A stretch of DNA of 64,000 bases. Source: DASRQK01 sp964436635. Its GTDB lineage: Bacteria; Bacteroidota; Bacteroidia; Sphingobacteriales; Sphingobacteriaceae. The stretch lies in assembly GCA_964436635.1 (NCBI GenBank), contig CAYTDM010000010.1:5392-69391 (forward strand). The letters are read 5' to 3'. Positions 31,515 to 40,156 of the stretch are shown piece by piece. The position numbers and the translations under genes are program-made. Position 1 is the stretch's first letter. The number at the start of each line of letters is the position of its first letter. The notes under the pieces are model-generated. The model did no database searches. It saw only the letters and a program-made list of their open reading frames with translations, and was not told the origin of the DNA.

Positions 31515-32447
31515 TTAGAACCCTAAGGTTAAACCAAAAGTCAAGTTTTGTATTCCTTGCCCAGCAGGACTTTGGTCAAACATGTCGTTGAAGTAGTATT
31601 TTGCATAGACTCCCATATCTCCGACGCCAAATCGTGCAAAGGCACCGTATTGGAATGGAGCGTACCCGAAATCTCCTTTGCGTTTAATTCGATCGCCGTC
31701 TTCGTTTCTGTAACGCTGCGTGCCTTTTAATAGAAACCCGGTGATCGGGCCTGCCGCGAACTTTGTCCTTTGATCGTCTGATCGGAATTCAAAAGTTAAT
31801 GGCAAGCGCAAATAGGTCGAAGTTAGTCTGTTTTTTGAAAAATCTTCGGTCGCAGGAGTCGCTGATGCGTACGGCGAGCTGTCTGGATCCATGATGATGT
31901 CTTTGCGCAGCCGAATATAGGTCCAATCGAAACCTGCTGAAGCAAACACTTTGAAGTTTCTATTAAATCGATAACCTGCTTGAAACACATCGAAACCAAA
32001 ATTTACGGTTTTTGCTGGACGATACTTGAAAATTTCATTGGCTCCGTCCATTTTAAAATCGCCCCCATGATGCGGCTTCATTAAGCCTAAGTCGATGCGT
32101 GAAAAGGTGATCCCGAAAATTGGTTTGCCTGTACTTTTCTTTTCGCCATCTTCTCCATCATCGCCATTTTTGCCATCTTTTCCATCGTTTTCCCACGTTT
32201 TATACTTTTTATTGCTGGATTTTTCTACGGTGATAATCCCATTATCCTGCCCAGGCAGATGAATTTTGATTTTTCTTTTTTCCCCAGTTTTTGCGTCCTC
32301 CACAATGACCTCATCGTTAATAATAGCTAAGGTGTCCTTAATGGTGTCTGCTTCAAGATAAAATTCTTTTGCATTTACAACAGCGGCAGTGGCTAACAAT
32401 AAGCCTGTCGCGAGAATTTGTGCGGAATATTTAAATAGCTTTTTCAT
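31515..32447 (-). CDS. Outer-membrane beta-barrel protein with acidic DG-rich linker
   Basis: A 310-residue exported protein (signal ATGLLLATAAVVNA). After a short beta region there is an Asp/Gly/Lys-rich linker (ENDGKDGKNGDDGEDGEKK), then a barrel of about 200 residues in the PorT/OMP_b-brl_2 style (FGFDVFQAGYRFN, FKVFASAGFDWTY, TFEFRSDDQRTKFAAGPITG, ending NLTFGLTLGF with a terminal Phe). It should sit in the outer membrane; function unknown. It lies downstream of the ECF sigma and anti-sigma-like genes (90-base gap) and ends in a good terminator, so the three may form one unit. Confidence 0.7.
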   Translation of the reverse strand: MKKLFKYSAQILATGLLLATAAVVNAKEFYLEADTIKDTLAIINDEVIVEDAKTGEKRKIKIHLPGQDNGIITVEKSSNKKYKTWENDGKDGKNGDDGEDGEKKSTGKPIFGITFSRIDLGLMKPHHGGDFKMDGANEIFKYRPAKTVNFGFDVFQAGYRFNRNFKVFASAGFDWTYIRLRKDIIMDPDSSPYASATPATEDFSKNRLTSTYLRLPLTFEFRSDDQRTKFAAGPITGFLLKGTQRYRNEDGDRIKRKGDFGYAPFQYGAFARFGVGDMGVYAKYYFNDMFDQSPAGQGIQNLTFGLTLGF

Positions 32448-32537
32448 ATATGGATCTTATTTGTTTTATAATCTGTTAATAATCTGTTTTATACTTGTTT
32501 TGTCTAACGCGTTATTATTATTTATTGAGTTACTTTA

Positions 32538-33383
32538 TTATTTATTTCTGGTTTGCTTTGCTTGCGCAATGTTTAAATCAATTTTTAAACTACCTTCATC
32601 GTCGTTTGAGAATGAAATAAACTTTTCGTCTCTACGGTCAATTTGAGCGACCATTAAATTCAAGAGCCGACTAACTCCAAAACGATTCCTCGATGGTTGA
32701 TCGCTGTCCATTTCGTCGGATTCCAGTTCTACAGCATGGTTTTTTACTGGCAGCCCAAGTGCATGAACATCTTCGACTTGCACTGCAGGAAAAGACGGTT
32801 GAACATCCGTTTGTACATCTACACTTGCTACCAAGTTTTGAAGTTTCGAAGCGTCCAAAACGGTCTCGTTTTTTAACCCCTGCTCATTGGATGTTGATCC
32901 TGTTTGTGTGGACTCATTCAGGGCCAAATGCAATAATGCTTCCTCTTGATTTGAAGGCGTTGAAAGCAAGTTTTCGTCACGATCGACAAGTTTGTTTGCA
33001 AACACCTCGCGGATGCTCCGAATGTCATCTGTTAAAGATGGACTCTTTTTAATATCCTCCGGTTTTTCTTCTTGTACCTGTGTGAAAGGTGAAGATGCTG
33101 AGGATGGGTCCGTTTCTAACTCTGAATTCGTAAGGTATACGACTTCTTTCGGCTGGTTAGTCATCACCAATAAGCTGGCAAATAGTACCACGATTACGGC
33201 CGCTGCCGCATATTTTGACCAGTTTAATCGTTTTATTTTCGGTGTGCCGAATACAACAGTCTCCGAACGATGATCTAATTCCTCTTGGATTTTATCCCAA
33301 AGCATAGTAGGTACTTCGGGGGTGAAATTCTCCAATTTTTCTTTTAATTGGCGATCAAACTCTTTATCCATGTTTTTTTTCAT
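32538..33383 (-). CDS. Anti-sigma-factor-like single-pass membrane protein
   Basis: A 281-residue protein. The N-terminal 60 residues (FDRQLKEKLENFTPEVPTMLWDKIQEEL) resemble the cytoplasmic part of Bacteroidota anti-sigma proteins. One membrane helix follows (YAAAAVIVVLFASLLVM, about 74-90), then a long acidic and Ser/Gln-rich periplasmic region without recognisable domain. The start overlaps the end of the ECF sigma gene by 20 bases (a later ATG at 33371 reduces this to 8), typical of translationally coupled sigma/anti-sigma pairs. The role as regulator of that sigma factor is inferred from layout and topology. Confidence 0.65.
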   Translation of the reverse strand: MKKNMDKEFDRQLKEKLENFTPEVPTMLWDKIQEELDHRSETVVFGTPKIKRLNWSKYAAAAVIVVLFASLLVMTNQPKEVVYLTNSELETDPSSASSPFTQVQEEKPEDIKKSPSLTDDIRSIREVFANKLVDRDENLLSTPSNQEEALLHLALNESTQTGSTSNEQGLKNETVLDASKLQNLVASVDVQTDVQPSFPAVQVEDVHALGLPVKNHAVELESDEMDSDQPSRNRFGVSRLLNLMVAQIDRRDEKFISFSNDDEGSLKIDLNIAQAKQTRNK

Positions 33384-33927
33384 ATGATCCTCCTTCCAAT
33401 AACATTATTCTTTTTTTGAGCCATTCTCTTGCTCTTAATAGTTGAGATTTTGATGTGCCTTCAGATATTCCTAAACTTTCAGCGATCTCTCTGTGTGAAT
33501 AGCCTTCTATGGCGTACATATTGAAGACTATTTTATATCCTGCCGGTAATTCTTGGACGATGTTCATTAGATCTTCATATGCTAATTCATCTACGGAAAC
33601 CCCTGGAGCCTGGTGATCAGATAAATTTTCTATATCATCTGCTTGAATCATTCGTTTATTTCTACGAAAATTTTCAATCGCCGTGTTCACCATGATCCTT
33701 CGAATCCACCCTTCAAATGAGCCATCGTTTCTATAACTTTCTATTCTTGTAAAAACGCGTACATACCCTGTTTGTAAAATGTCTTCTGCTTCCTCTCGAG
33801 AATTCGTATATCGCATACACACCCCAAGCATTTTCGATGCAGTAAGCTGATAGAGCGTCGCTTGCGACTTTCGGTCGTTTGCTCTGCAACCTTCAATAAG
33901 CGTAGATATGTGTTCTATTTTCTTCAA
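33364..33927 (-). CDS. ECF-type RNA polymerase sigma factor
   Basis: A 187-residue sigma-70-family ECF factor. Region 2 is YTNSREEAEDILQTGYVRVF with SFEGWIRRIMVNTAIENFRR; region 4 is YAIEGYSHREIAESLGISEG with the helix-turn-helix TSKSQLLRAREWLKK. The only usable start in frame ahead of region 2 is TTG at 33927 (KKIEHIS); a stop lies five codons upstream. The start lies at the edge of a tandem repeat array (33922-34002). It forms a pair with the overlapping anti-sigma-like gene and lies two genes from porX. Confidence 0.9.
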   Translation of the reverse strand: MKKIEHISTLIEGCRANDRKSQATLYQLTASKMLGVCMRYTNSREEAEDILQTGYVRVFTRIESYRNDGSFEGWIRRIMVNTAIENFRRNKRMIQADDIENLSDHQAPGVSVDELAYEDLMNIVQELPAGYKIVFNMYAIEGYSHREIAESLGISEGTSKSQLLRAREWLKKRIMLLEGGSYEKKHG

Positions 33928-34002
33928 CTTTAACGTAAACTATCTATTTCAACTTACTATTTCAACTTACTATTTCAACTTTAACAGGCTATTTCAACGT
34001 AA
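33922..34002. repeat. Tandem 13-bp repeats at the ECF sigma gene start
   Basis: CTATTTCAACTTA occurs at 33944-33956 and 33957-33969, with diverged copies at 33970-33984 and 33989-34002 and a partial one at 33922-33938 that covers the sigma gene's start codon. On the minus strand each unit contains GTTGAA, like the start-codon context of the gene itself. Confidence 0.75.
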
Positions 34003-34122
34003 TCTTGCTTTGCTTTCTATGGGTTAGATGAACAATGCAAGCACAAGGTTGCATGCACCCTTGATTTATTTTAATTTTTTTTAAAATCAGGGTGAATGTA
34101 ATAAAAATTCGATGTTTAGTCA

Positions 34123-34223
34123 GAAATTAAGCGAGCTAAATATGGAATAAGCGTGCCAAATCTGAAATAAGCAAACCAAATTTGGAATAAGCGAACTAAG
34201 TCCGATTTGTGCGAATTAATTCT
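34123..34223. repeat. Five degenerate 20-bp units upstream of the ECF sigma gene
   Basis: Units start at 34123, 34144, 34164, 34184 and 34204 and follow the pattern GGAATAAGCGAACCAAATCT with substitutions; the first is 21 bases and the others 20. They fill the space between the tsaE stop (34227) and an A+T-rich stretch, about 200-300 bases upstream of the sigma gene. The rest of this intergenic region (34003-34122) holds an A+T-rich segment and nothing else I can name. Confidence 0.7.
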
Positions 34224-34226
34224 TGG

Positions 34227-34649
34227 TTATGGGGTCGGCTGTTGGACTTCTATGATTCTATTTCCGTTCGTTTCTACGGAAATCTTGATTTTAATGGCCT
34301 CTTCTGGGAGCAAGGATGGAATTAATTCAGGCCATTCTACAAAACAAGGACGTCCAGAGTAGAAATACTCTTCATATCCAAGATCCAGGGCTTCTTGTTC
34401 TGATTTTATTCGGTAAAAATCAAAGTGATAAACAGGACCCTTTTCAGTCGCATATTCGTTTACGATGGAAAATGTGGGGCTCGAGGCTTGGTCTACCACC
34501 CCTAATTGCTTGCATATTTCTTTTATGAGGGTCGTTTTACCACTTCCCATCTCTCCATAGAATAACCATACAGGTTCGTTAGACAATTTTTCAACTAATT
34601 GTTTTGCCACTGATTCGAGTTCCGTAAGGTCTTTGACTTCTATGTGCAT
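34227..34649 (-). CDS. tsaE: tRNA threonylcarbamoyladenosine biosynthesis ATPase TsaE
   Basis: A 140-residue P-loop protein needed for the t6A37 modification of tRNAs reading ANN codons, acting with TsaD and TsaB. WLFYGEMGSGKTTLIKEIC is the Walker A region, ASSPTFSIVNEY the family switch region, and VYHFDFYRIKSEQEALDLG and CFVEWPELIPSLLP the remaining signatures. It lies 40 bases downstream of porX; the porX-tsaE neighbourhood occurs in other Bacteroidota. Confidence 0.93.
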   Translation of the reverse strand: MHIEVKDLTELESVAKQLVEKLSNEPVWLFYGEMGSGKTTLIKEICKQLGVVDQASSPTFSIVNEYATEKGPVYHFDFYRIKSEQEALDLGYEEYFYSGRPCFVEWPELIPSLLPEEAIKIKISVETNGNRIIEVQQPTP

Positions 34650-34689
34650 ATGCGTTACCGTTTTTCATCGCAAAGATAATAAATCACGA

Positions 34690-36243
34690 TTATTTTGGGG
34701 TGTAAACCGCGAATGGAATAATGATCTCTTCCAATGAAATCCCACCGTGCTGAAAGGTTCCATTGTAATAATTCACAAAGTGATTATAGTTATTTGGGTA
34801 TACAAAGTAAAAATCCTCTTTTGCAAAGATAAAGCTTGAGCTTACATGTTGTTTGGGTAATTGGGCATCCTGAGGATTTTTTATATGCAATACATCCTTA
34901 TTTGAGAAACTCAGGTTTTTACCTTGTTTGTATCTTAAGTTTGTATTGGTGTTTCTGTCCCCGATTACTTTACTTGGTCTGCGGACTCGGATCGTTCCGT
35001 GGTCCGTGGTGATGACGACCTTTACTTTTTTTTGCGCGAGCCAACGAAGCGTTTCTAAGAGCGGGGAATGTTCAAACCAGGAAACCGTCAAGGAGCGATA
35101 TGCGGCTTCATCATTCGCTAATTCACGAATCATGGCCATGTCCGTTCTTGCGTGTGAAAGCATGTCCACAAAGTTATAAACGAGTACATTTAAATTATTC
35201 ACCATCAACTTACTTAGGTTTTCGGTGATTTCTTTTCCTTGTTCTAAGGTGAGGATTTTATGATAAGAATGTTTAATTTCTTTTCTGAAAAGTCGTTGAA
35301 TTTGAGCGCTTAGAAAGGCCGCTTCGTGCAAGTTTTTTCCTCCTTCATCCTCGTCATTTTGCCATAAATTTGGATGCCTTTTTTCCATTTCTGTTGGGGT
35401 TAGACCACTGAAAATGGCATTTCTTGAATATTGCGTAGCGGTAGGGAGTATGCTAAAGTAACTATCCTCATTTTCCAATCTGAAATATTGGTTAATGACA
35501 TCATTGATTACCTTCCACTGGTCATAACGCAAGTTGTCAATTAAAATAAAAAATGTAGGAGTATCATCGTTTATCAGAGGCAGGACCTTTTTTGAAAACA
35601 ATTGATGGGATAAGGTAGGGCCAGTTTCTGGTTGCTTAAGCCATTTTTGATAATTTCGTTCTATGAATTTTGAAAATTGAATATTCGCCTCTGCTTTTTG
35701 TTGAGTGAGGATCTCATGCATGCCTGAATCCTCTAATTTTTCTAAGGATAACTCCCAATAAACTAATTTTTTATAAGCCTCCACCCATTCGTTATACCCT
35801 AAATCATCGTTTAAGGTCATTCCTAAGGTTCGAAAATCCTGTTGGTAGGCCATGGTTGTTTTTTCACTTACCAGGCGCTTGTTTTCGGTAAACTTTTTAA
35901 TGGTGAGCAAAATTTGTTTTGGATTCACTGGCTTGATCAGGTAATCGTCGATTTTCGAACCGATGGCTTCTTCCATTAAATGTTCTTCTTCGTTTTTTGT
36001 AACCAAAACCATGGGAATCGTCGGACTCACATTCTTTAGGATGCTTAATGTCTCCAACCCCGTTAATCCAGGCATGTTTTCGTCCAAAAACACTAAATCA
36101 AACACGCCCTTTTGGAAAGCATCTACGGCATCATTTCCATTTGTAACCGTTTTGACTACGTAACCCTTTTCTTCTAATAACAAAATGTGAGGCCTTAACA
36201 AATCAATTTCGTCATCTGCCCAAAGGATTCTTGCTTCCTGCAT
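34690..36243 (-). CDS. porX: PorX-type response regulator with PglZ domain
   Basis: A 517-residue two-domain protein, matching the length of PorX. Residues 1-120 are a receiver domain with acidic pocket ADDE (9-12), phosphoacceptor Asp54 (FLDENMP), Thr82 and Lys104. After a helical linker, residues about 220-510 form a PglZ/alkaline-phosphatase-like domain (FFILIDNLRYDQW, LPTATQYSRNAIFSG with the likely nucleophile Thr, NFVDMLSHARTD, ITTDHGT) with zinc-binding residues. In Porphyromonas gingivalis PorX with the kinase PorY controls type IX secretion genes and binds an ECF sigma factor, SigP. No porY gene is in this window. An ECF sigma gene lies two genes downstream. Confidence 0.92.
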   Translation of the reverse strand: MQEARILWADDEIDLLRPHILLLEEKGYVVKTVTNGNDAVDAFQKGVFDLVFLDENMPGLTGLETLSILKNVSPTIPMVLVTKNEEEHLMEEAIGSKIDDYLIKPVNPKQILLTIKKFTENKRLVSEKTTMAYQQDFRTLGMTLNDDLGYNEWVEAYKKLVYWELSLEKLEDSGMHEILTQQKAEANIQFSKFIERNYQKWLKQPETGPTLSHQLFSKKVLPLINDDTPTFFILIDNLRYDQWKVINDVINQYFRLENEDSYFSILPTATQYSRNAIFSGLTPTEMEKRHPNLWQNDEDEGGKNLHEAAFLSAQIQRLFRKEIKHSYHKILTLEQGKEITENLSKLMVNNLNVLVYNFVDMLSHARTDMAMIRELANDEAAYRSLTVSWFEHSPLLETLRWLAQKKVKVVITTDHGTIRVRRPSKVIGDRNTNTNLRYKQGKNLSFSNKDVLHIKNPQDAQLPKQHVSSSFIFAKEDFYFVYPNNYNHFVNYYNGTFQHGGISLEEIIIPFAVYTPK

Positions 36244-36437
36244 ATTTTTTTTGTTTTCTTATGTAACCTTAACCATGTTCGAGCATCCTAATCTTGCTGA
36301 CTTAAGTAGCTTTTGTCAAGATGCTAAAGCGCAGATGCGGGTTCTTCCTGAATGAGAATTATTTGCCTGATATAAGCGAAAATAGCCAAAAAAAAATGTC
36401 TTGACGTTCATTTAACAAAAATTAACGGAAGCAATTG
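36244..36437. other. Divergent intergenic region porX / HD gene
   Basis: About 200 bases without a gene. AGCATC near 36283 and GATGCT near 36320 with intervening CTTG/CAAG form an imperfect stem (AGCATC..CTTG against CAAGATGCT). I see no TAnnTTTG box for porX on the minus strand. Confidence 0.4.
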
Positions 36438-36445
36438 TATCTTTG
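36438..36445 (+). promoter_or_regulatory. -7 box of the HD-lpxD-lpxC operon
   Basis: TATCTTTG matches TAnnTTTG and lies 22 bases before the TTG start at 36468. A GAGGT ribosome site follows at 36455-36459. Confidence 0.5.
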
Positions 36446-36467
36446 CATGAGATTGAGGTAAGCGAAA

Positions 36468-37721
36468 TTGAATAAAAGAAAAATAATAAACGACCCAGTT
36501 TATGGGTTTATTACTATTCCGAGTGACTTTATCTTTGATATTGTCCAGCATCGGTATGTACAAAGACTGCGTTATATTAAGCAAGTTAGTATGACGCACT
36601 TGGTGTATCCTGGGGCATTGCATACTCGCTTCCATCATGCATTAGGGGCTATGCACTTAATGGGATTAGCATTGGACACGCTGCAATCTAAAGACATTTC
36701 CATTACTCCAGAAGAGCGGGAAGCGGCGATGATCGCAATTTTACTGCACGACGTCGGGCATGGACCATTTTCTCATTCCTTGGAATGCACTTTAGTAGAA
36801 GAGGTGTCTCATGAGTTGATTTCTTCCTTATTAATGGATGATTTGGATCAACAGTATGGAGGCAAACTTCAGCTCGCAAAGGCCATCTTTAATAATCAAT
36901 ATTCCAAGAAATTCTTGCATCAATTGGTTTCAAGTCAACTTGATACGGACCGAATGGATTATTTAAATAGAGATAGTTTTTTCACTGGAGTATCAGAGGG
37001 GGTGATTAGTTTTGACCGCATTATAAAAATGTTTAATGTGGTGGATAATCAGCTTGTCGTCGAACAAAAGGGTATTTATTCCGTTGAAAAGTTTCTGATC
37101 GCACGCAGGCTTATGTACTGGCAAGTCTACTTGCATAAAACGGTTTTAAGTGCTGAAGGAATGTTGATTCAGATACTTAAACGTGCGAAAGAATTGTATC
37201 AATTTGGAGAAGTTTTGCCCGTTTCGCCATCATTGGAACATTTTTTGCGCCATCGTTTAAATAGAAGTCATTTTGAGAATGAGCAAATTCATTTGCAAAT
37301 GTTCTCAAATTTAGATGATGTAGACATTTTAGCAGCTATAAAATGTTGGATACAGAGTGCGGATCCTGTTTTGAAGGATTTGTGTGGGCGCTTGATGAAC
37401 AGAAACTTATACCACACAGAATTAATGGATGCGGAGCCGGGGGCTGAATTATTAGGAGAAATACGGGCTTTGGCGAAGAAAGAATTAATGCTTTCTGATG
37501 ATGTCATTCAATACTACGTTTGGGCCCAAGAAGTCGTGAACAGTGCTTATGACCAAGACCATGAACCTATTCAAATTTTAATGAAAGATGGAATGGTGCA
37601 AGATATATCGAAAGCATCGGACCTTTCTAATGTAGAAGTGCTTTCAAAGAAAGTAAAAAAATACGCCATTACTTTTCCAAAAGAATTATTAAAACGATTG
37701 GAATTAAATAAAATTAATTAA
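36468..37721 (+). CDS. HD-domain phosphohydrolase (dGTPase-like)
   Basis: A 417-residue protein of the HD superfamily related to dGTPases and SAMHD1. RYVQRLRYIKQVSMTHLVYPGALHTRFHH carries the first His, AILLHDVGHGPFSHSLE is the HD motif, and SSQLDTDRMDYLNRD gives the third metal-binding region. Likely hydrolysis of a nucleotide; the substrate is not known. It starts with TTG, supported by GAGGT nine bases upstream and by the -7 box. Its stop overlaps the lpxD ATG (TAATG), so it heads the lipid A operon. Confidence 0.85.
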   Translation: MNKRKIINDPVYGFITIPSDFIFDIVQHRYVQRLRYIKQVSMTHLVYPGALHTRFHHALGAMHLMGLALDTLQSKDISITPEEREAAMIAILLHDVGHGPFSHSLECTLVEEVSHELISSLLMDDLDQQYGGKLQLAKAIFNNQYSKKFLHQLVSSQLDTDRMDYLNRDSFFTGVSEGVISFDRIIKMFNVVDNQLVVEQKGIYSVEKFLIARRLMYWQVYLHKTVLSAEGMLIQILKRAKELYQFGEVLPVSPSLEHFLRHRLNRSHFENEQIHLQMFSNLDDVDILAAIKCWIQSADPVLKDLCGRLMNRNLYHTELMDAEPGAELLGEIRALAKKELMLSDDVIQYYVWAQEVVNSAYDQDHEPIQILMKDGMVQDISKASDLSNVEVLSKKVKKYAITFPKELLKRLELNKIN

Positions 37722-38755
37722 TGCAATTTTCCGCATCACAAATAGCAAACATGATCCATGGGGTCATTGAAGGAGATGAGAACGCTACGATTTCGTTTCT
37801 TGCCAAAATAGAAGAAGCCAAAGAGGGTGAGTTGTCTTTTTTGGCAAATCCAAAATATAATCATTATATCTATACGACCGCTGCCTCGATTGTGATCGTA
37901 CCTGATACTTTAAAGTTGGAAAAACCAGTCCAATGCACATTAATCCGAGTAAAAGATGCTTATTCAGCATTCTCTTCACTTTTGGATTTGTATAACGGCA
38001 TGCGTTTGGCCAAAGTAGGAATCGAACAGCCAAGCTTTATTCATGAGGAGGCTTCATTAGGAACGGATGTGTATGTGGGCGCGTTTGCTTACATTGGTAA
38101 AGGAGCTAAAATCGGCGATCGATGCAAGATTTATCCCAATGTTTATATTGGAGATCGCGTGGTGATTGGGAATGATACGACTTTATTTCCAGGCGTTTCT
38201 GTTTATTACGATTGCGTTATTGGGCAAAACGTCATTGTCCATGCAGGGGTGGTAATCGGAAGTGATGGTTTTGGCTTTGCTCCACAACCTGACGGTTCGT
38301 ATGTGAAAGTGAGTCAGATTGGAAATGTAATTATCGAAGATCGTGTAGAGATCGGGGCAAATACGGTGATCGATCGTGCGACCATGGGGTCAACCATTAT
38401 TCGACAAGGTGTTAAACTAGATAATTTTATTCAGATTGCACATAATGTAGAAATCGGGCAAGACACTGTGATCGCTGCGCAATCAGGTATTTCTGGATCT
38501 ACAAAGGTTGGTAAAAACGTGATTATTGGTGGGCAAGTAGGTTTAGTGGGACACATTAACATTGCCGATGGCTCGCAAATTCAAGCTCAGTCGGGAGTGA
38601 ATAAGAGTATTCAAGAGCCCGGGAAGAAATGGGGAGGCACGCCGGCGGCGCACTATAATTCTCATTTACGTTCACATGTAGTATATTTGCGACTTCCAGA
38701 ACTGGAAAAAAGAATAGAAGAGTTGGAAAAACGTTTAGCCACTGCTGAAAAATGA
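37721..38755 (+). CDS. lpxD: UDP-3-O-acylglucosamine N-acyltransferase
   Basis: A 344-residue acyltransferase adding the second hydroxyacyl chain in lipid A synthesis. The N-terminal domain (QFSASQIANMIHGVIEGDE, LSFLANPKYNHY) binds the uridine. Residues about 105-320 form a left-handed parallel beta-helix of hexapeptide repeats (VYVGAFAYIGKGAKIGDR and on), with the catalytic His in the NFIQIAHNVEIG segment. A helical C-terminus follows. It overlaps the previous gene by one base and the next by four (ATGA). Confidence 0.95.
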   Translation: MQFSASQIANMIHGVIEGDENATISFLAKIEEAKEGELSFLANPKYNHYIYTTAASIVIVPDTLKLEKPVQCTLIRVKDAYSAFSSLLDLYNGMRLAKVGIEQPSFIHEEASLGTDVYVGAFAYIGKGAKIGDRCKIYPNVYIGDRVVIGNDTTLFPGVSVYYDCVIGQNVIVHAGVVIGSDGFGFAPQPDGSYVKVSQIGNVIIEDRVEIGANTVIDRATMGSTIIRQGVKLDNFIQIAHNVEIGQDTVIAAQSGISGSTKVGKNVIIGGQVGLVGHINIADGSQIQAQSGVNKSIQEPGKKWGGTPAAHYNSHLRSHVVYLRLPELEKRIEELEKRLATAEK

Positions 38756-40152
38756 CAATGAACGAAAAACAAAGAACGATTAAAGCCCCCCTTACCTTAT
38801 CTGGGGTGGGTTTGCACACGGGGAAACATGTAACCATGACACTTCATCCTGCTCCTGAAAACCATTGGTATCGGTTTCGTCGCATTGATTTGCCGGAATC
38901 GCCCATCGTATTAGCAGATGCAGATAACGTTACAGATACTTCAAGAGGGACGACCATTTCTCAAGACGGGGCCAGTGTGAGCACCATCGAACACTTATTA
39001 GCAGCGTTGGTTGGATTACAGATCGACAATGTGCTCATCGATATTGACGGGCCTGAAGTGCCGATTATGGATGGTAGTTCATTGCCTTTTGTAAAAGCTT
39101 TATTAGAAGTTGGCTTTCAAGAGCAGGAGGCGGATCGTGATTATTTTGAAATTCCACATAATATTCATTATGCAGAAGCGGATAGAAAAGTGGATATGGT
39201 CGCGATGCCTTTGGACGATTACCGTTTCACCTGTATGATTGACTTTAATTCTCCTGTTTTAGGTAGTCAACACGCATCTATTTCATCTCTTTCTGAATTT
39301 AAAGATACCATCGCTTCATCACGAACATTTTGTTTCTTACATGAACTAGAAATGTTAGTGGCCCATGATTTGATTAAAGGGGGTGATTTAAATAATGCGA
39401 TCGTCGTGGTAGATAGAGAGGTCCAAAAGGATGAACTACAAGGAATTGCGAAGTTATTTAATCGTGACGACATTGAAGTGGCCAAAGAAGGTATATTAAA
39501 TAACATAGAATTGCGCTATCAGAACGAGCCCGCACGTCATAAATTGTTAGATATGATTGGCGATTTGGCTTTGGTAGGCCAACCAATTAAGGGGCACATC
39601 ATGGCAGCGAGGCCAGGACATGCTGCGAACGTGGCTTTTGCGAAGAAAATCAAACAACATATTAAACGGGCGAAAGAATCGAAATTCCCGAAAGTGTACG
39701 ACCCGAATACAAAACCGGTGTACGATACCGTCCAAATCATGGAAATTCTACCGCATCGTCAACCATTTTTGTTAGTGGACAAAATTCTTGAATTAACAAA
39801 AACACATGTGGTCGGTTTGAAAAATGTCACCATTAATGAAGACTTATTTATGGGTCATTTCCCGGGGCAGCCTATTTTCCCGGGCGTGTTAAGTATTGAG
39901 GGGATGGCTCAAACGGGTGGAATATTAGTTCTAAACACGGTTCCAGACCCAGAGAACTATATTACTTTGTTTTTGAAAATCGATAATGCTCGTTTTAGAG
40001 CACAGGTCAACCCTGGGGACACCTTAATTTACCAATGTCAATTAAATGAGCCAATTAGAAGGGGCATTGCACAGATGAAAGGCGTAGGAATGGTCGGGGA
40101 TAAAATTGTTGTGGAAGCAGATTTAATGGCTCAAATTGTAAAAGTAAAATAA
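38752..40152 (+). CDS. lpxC-fabZ: Bifunctional UDP-3-O-acyl-GlcNAc deacetylase / 3-hydroxyacyl-ACP dehydratase
   Basis: A 466-residue fusion typical of Bacteroidota. Residues 1 to about 310 are LpxC (GVGLHTGKHVTMTLHPAP, STIEHLLAALVGL with a zinc His, DGSSLPFVKAL, HKLLDMIGDLAL with the later His/Asp residues), the committed deacetylation in lipid A synthesis. From about 322 follows FabZ (MEILPHRQPFLLVDKI with its catalytic His, GHFPGQPIFPGVLSIEGMAQ), the dehydratase of fatty acid elongation. One chain thus serves lipid A and fatty acid synthesis. The ATGA overlap with lpxD indicates coupled translation; lpxA follows after four bases. Confidence 0.96.
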   Translation: MTMNEKQRTIKAPLTLSGVGLHTGKHVTMTLHPAPENHWYRFRRIDLPESPIVLADADNVTDTSRGTTISQDGASVSTIEHLLAALVGLQIDNVLIDIDGPEVPIMDGSSLPFVKALLEVGFQEQEADRDYFEIPHNIHYAEADRKVDMVAMPLDDYRFTCMIDFNSPVLGSQHASISSLSEFKDTIASSRTFCFLHELEMLVAHDLIKGGDLNNAIVVVDREVQKDELQGIAKLFNRDDIEVAKEGILNNIELRYQNEPARHKLLDMIGDLALVGQPIKGHIMAARPGHAANVAFAKKIKQHIKRAKESKFPKVYDPNTKPVYDTVQIMEILPHRQPFLLVDKILELTKTHVVGLKNVTINEDLFMGHFPGQPIFPGVLSIEGMAQTGGILVLNTVPDPENYITLFLKIDNARFRAQVNPGDTLIYQCQLNEPIRRGIAQMKGVGMVGDKIVVEADLMAQIVKVK

Positions 40153-40156
40153 AGAA

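Noticed and set aside
33944..34002. Possible CRISPR or mobile-element end
   Set aside because: The 13-base units are directly adjacent and there is no transposase or target duplication.
34123..34223. Possible CRISPR array
   Set aside because: The 20-base units follow each other without spacers, are diverged, and no cas gene is present. They are a degenerate tandem repeat.
38752..40152. lpxC-fabZ fusion as a novel enzyme
   Set aside because: The fusion is well known and widespread in Bacteroidota.
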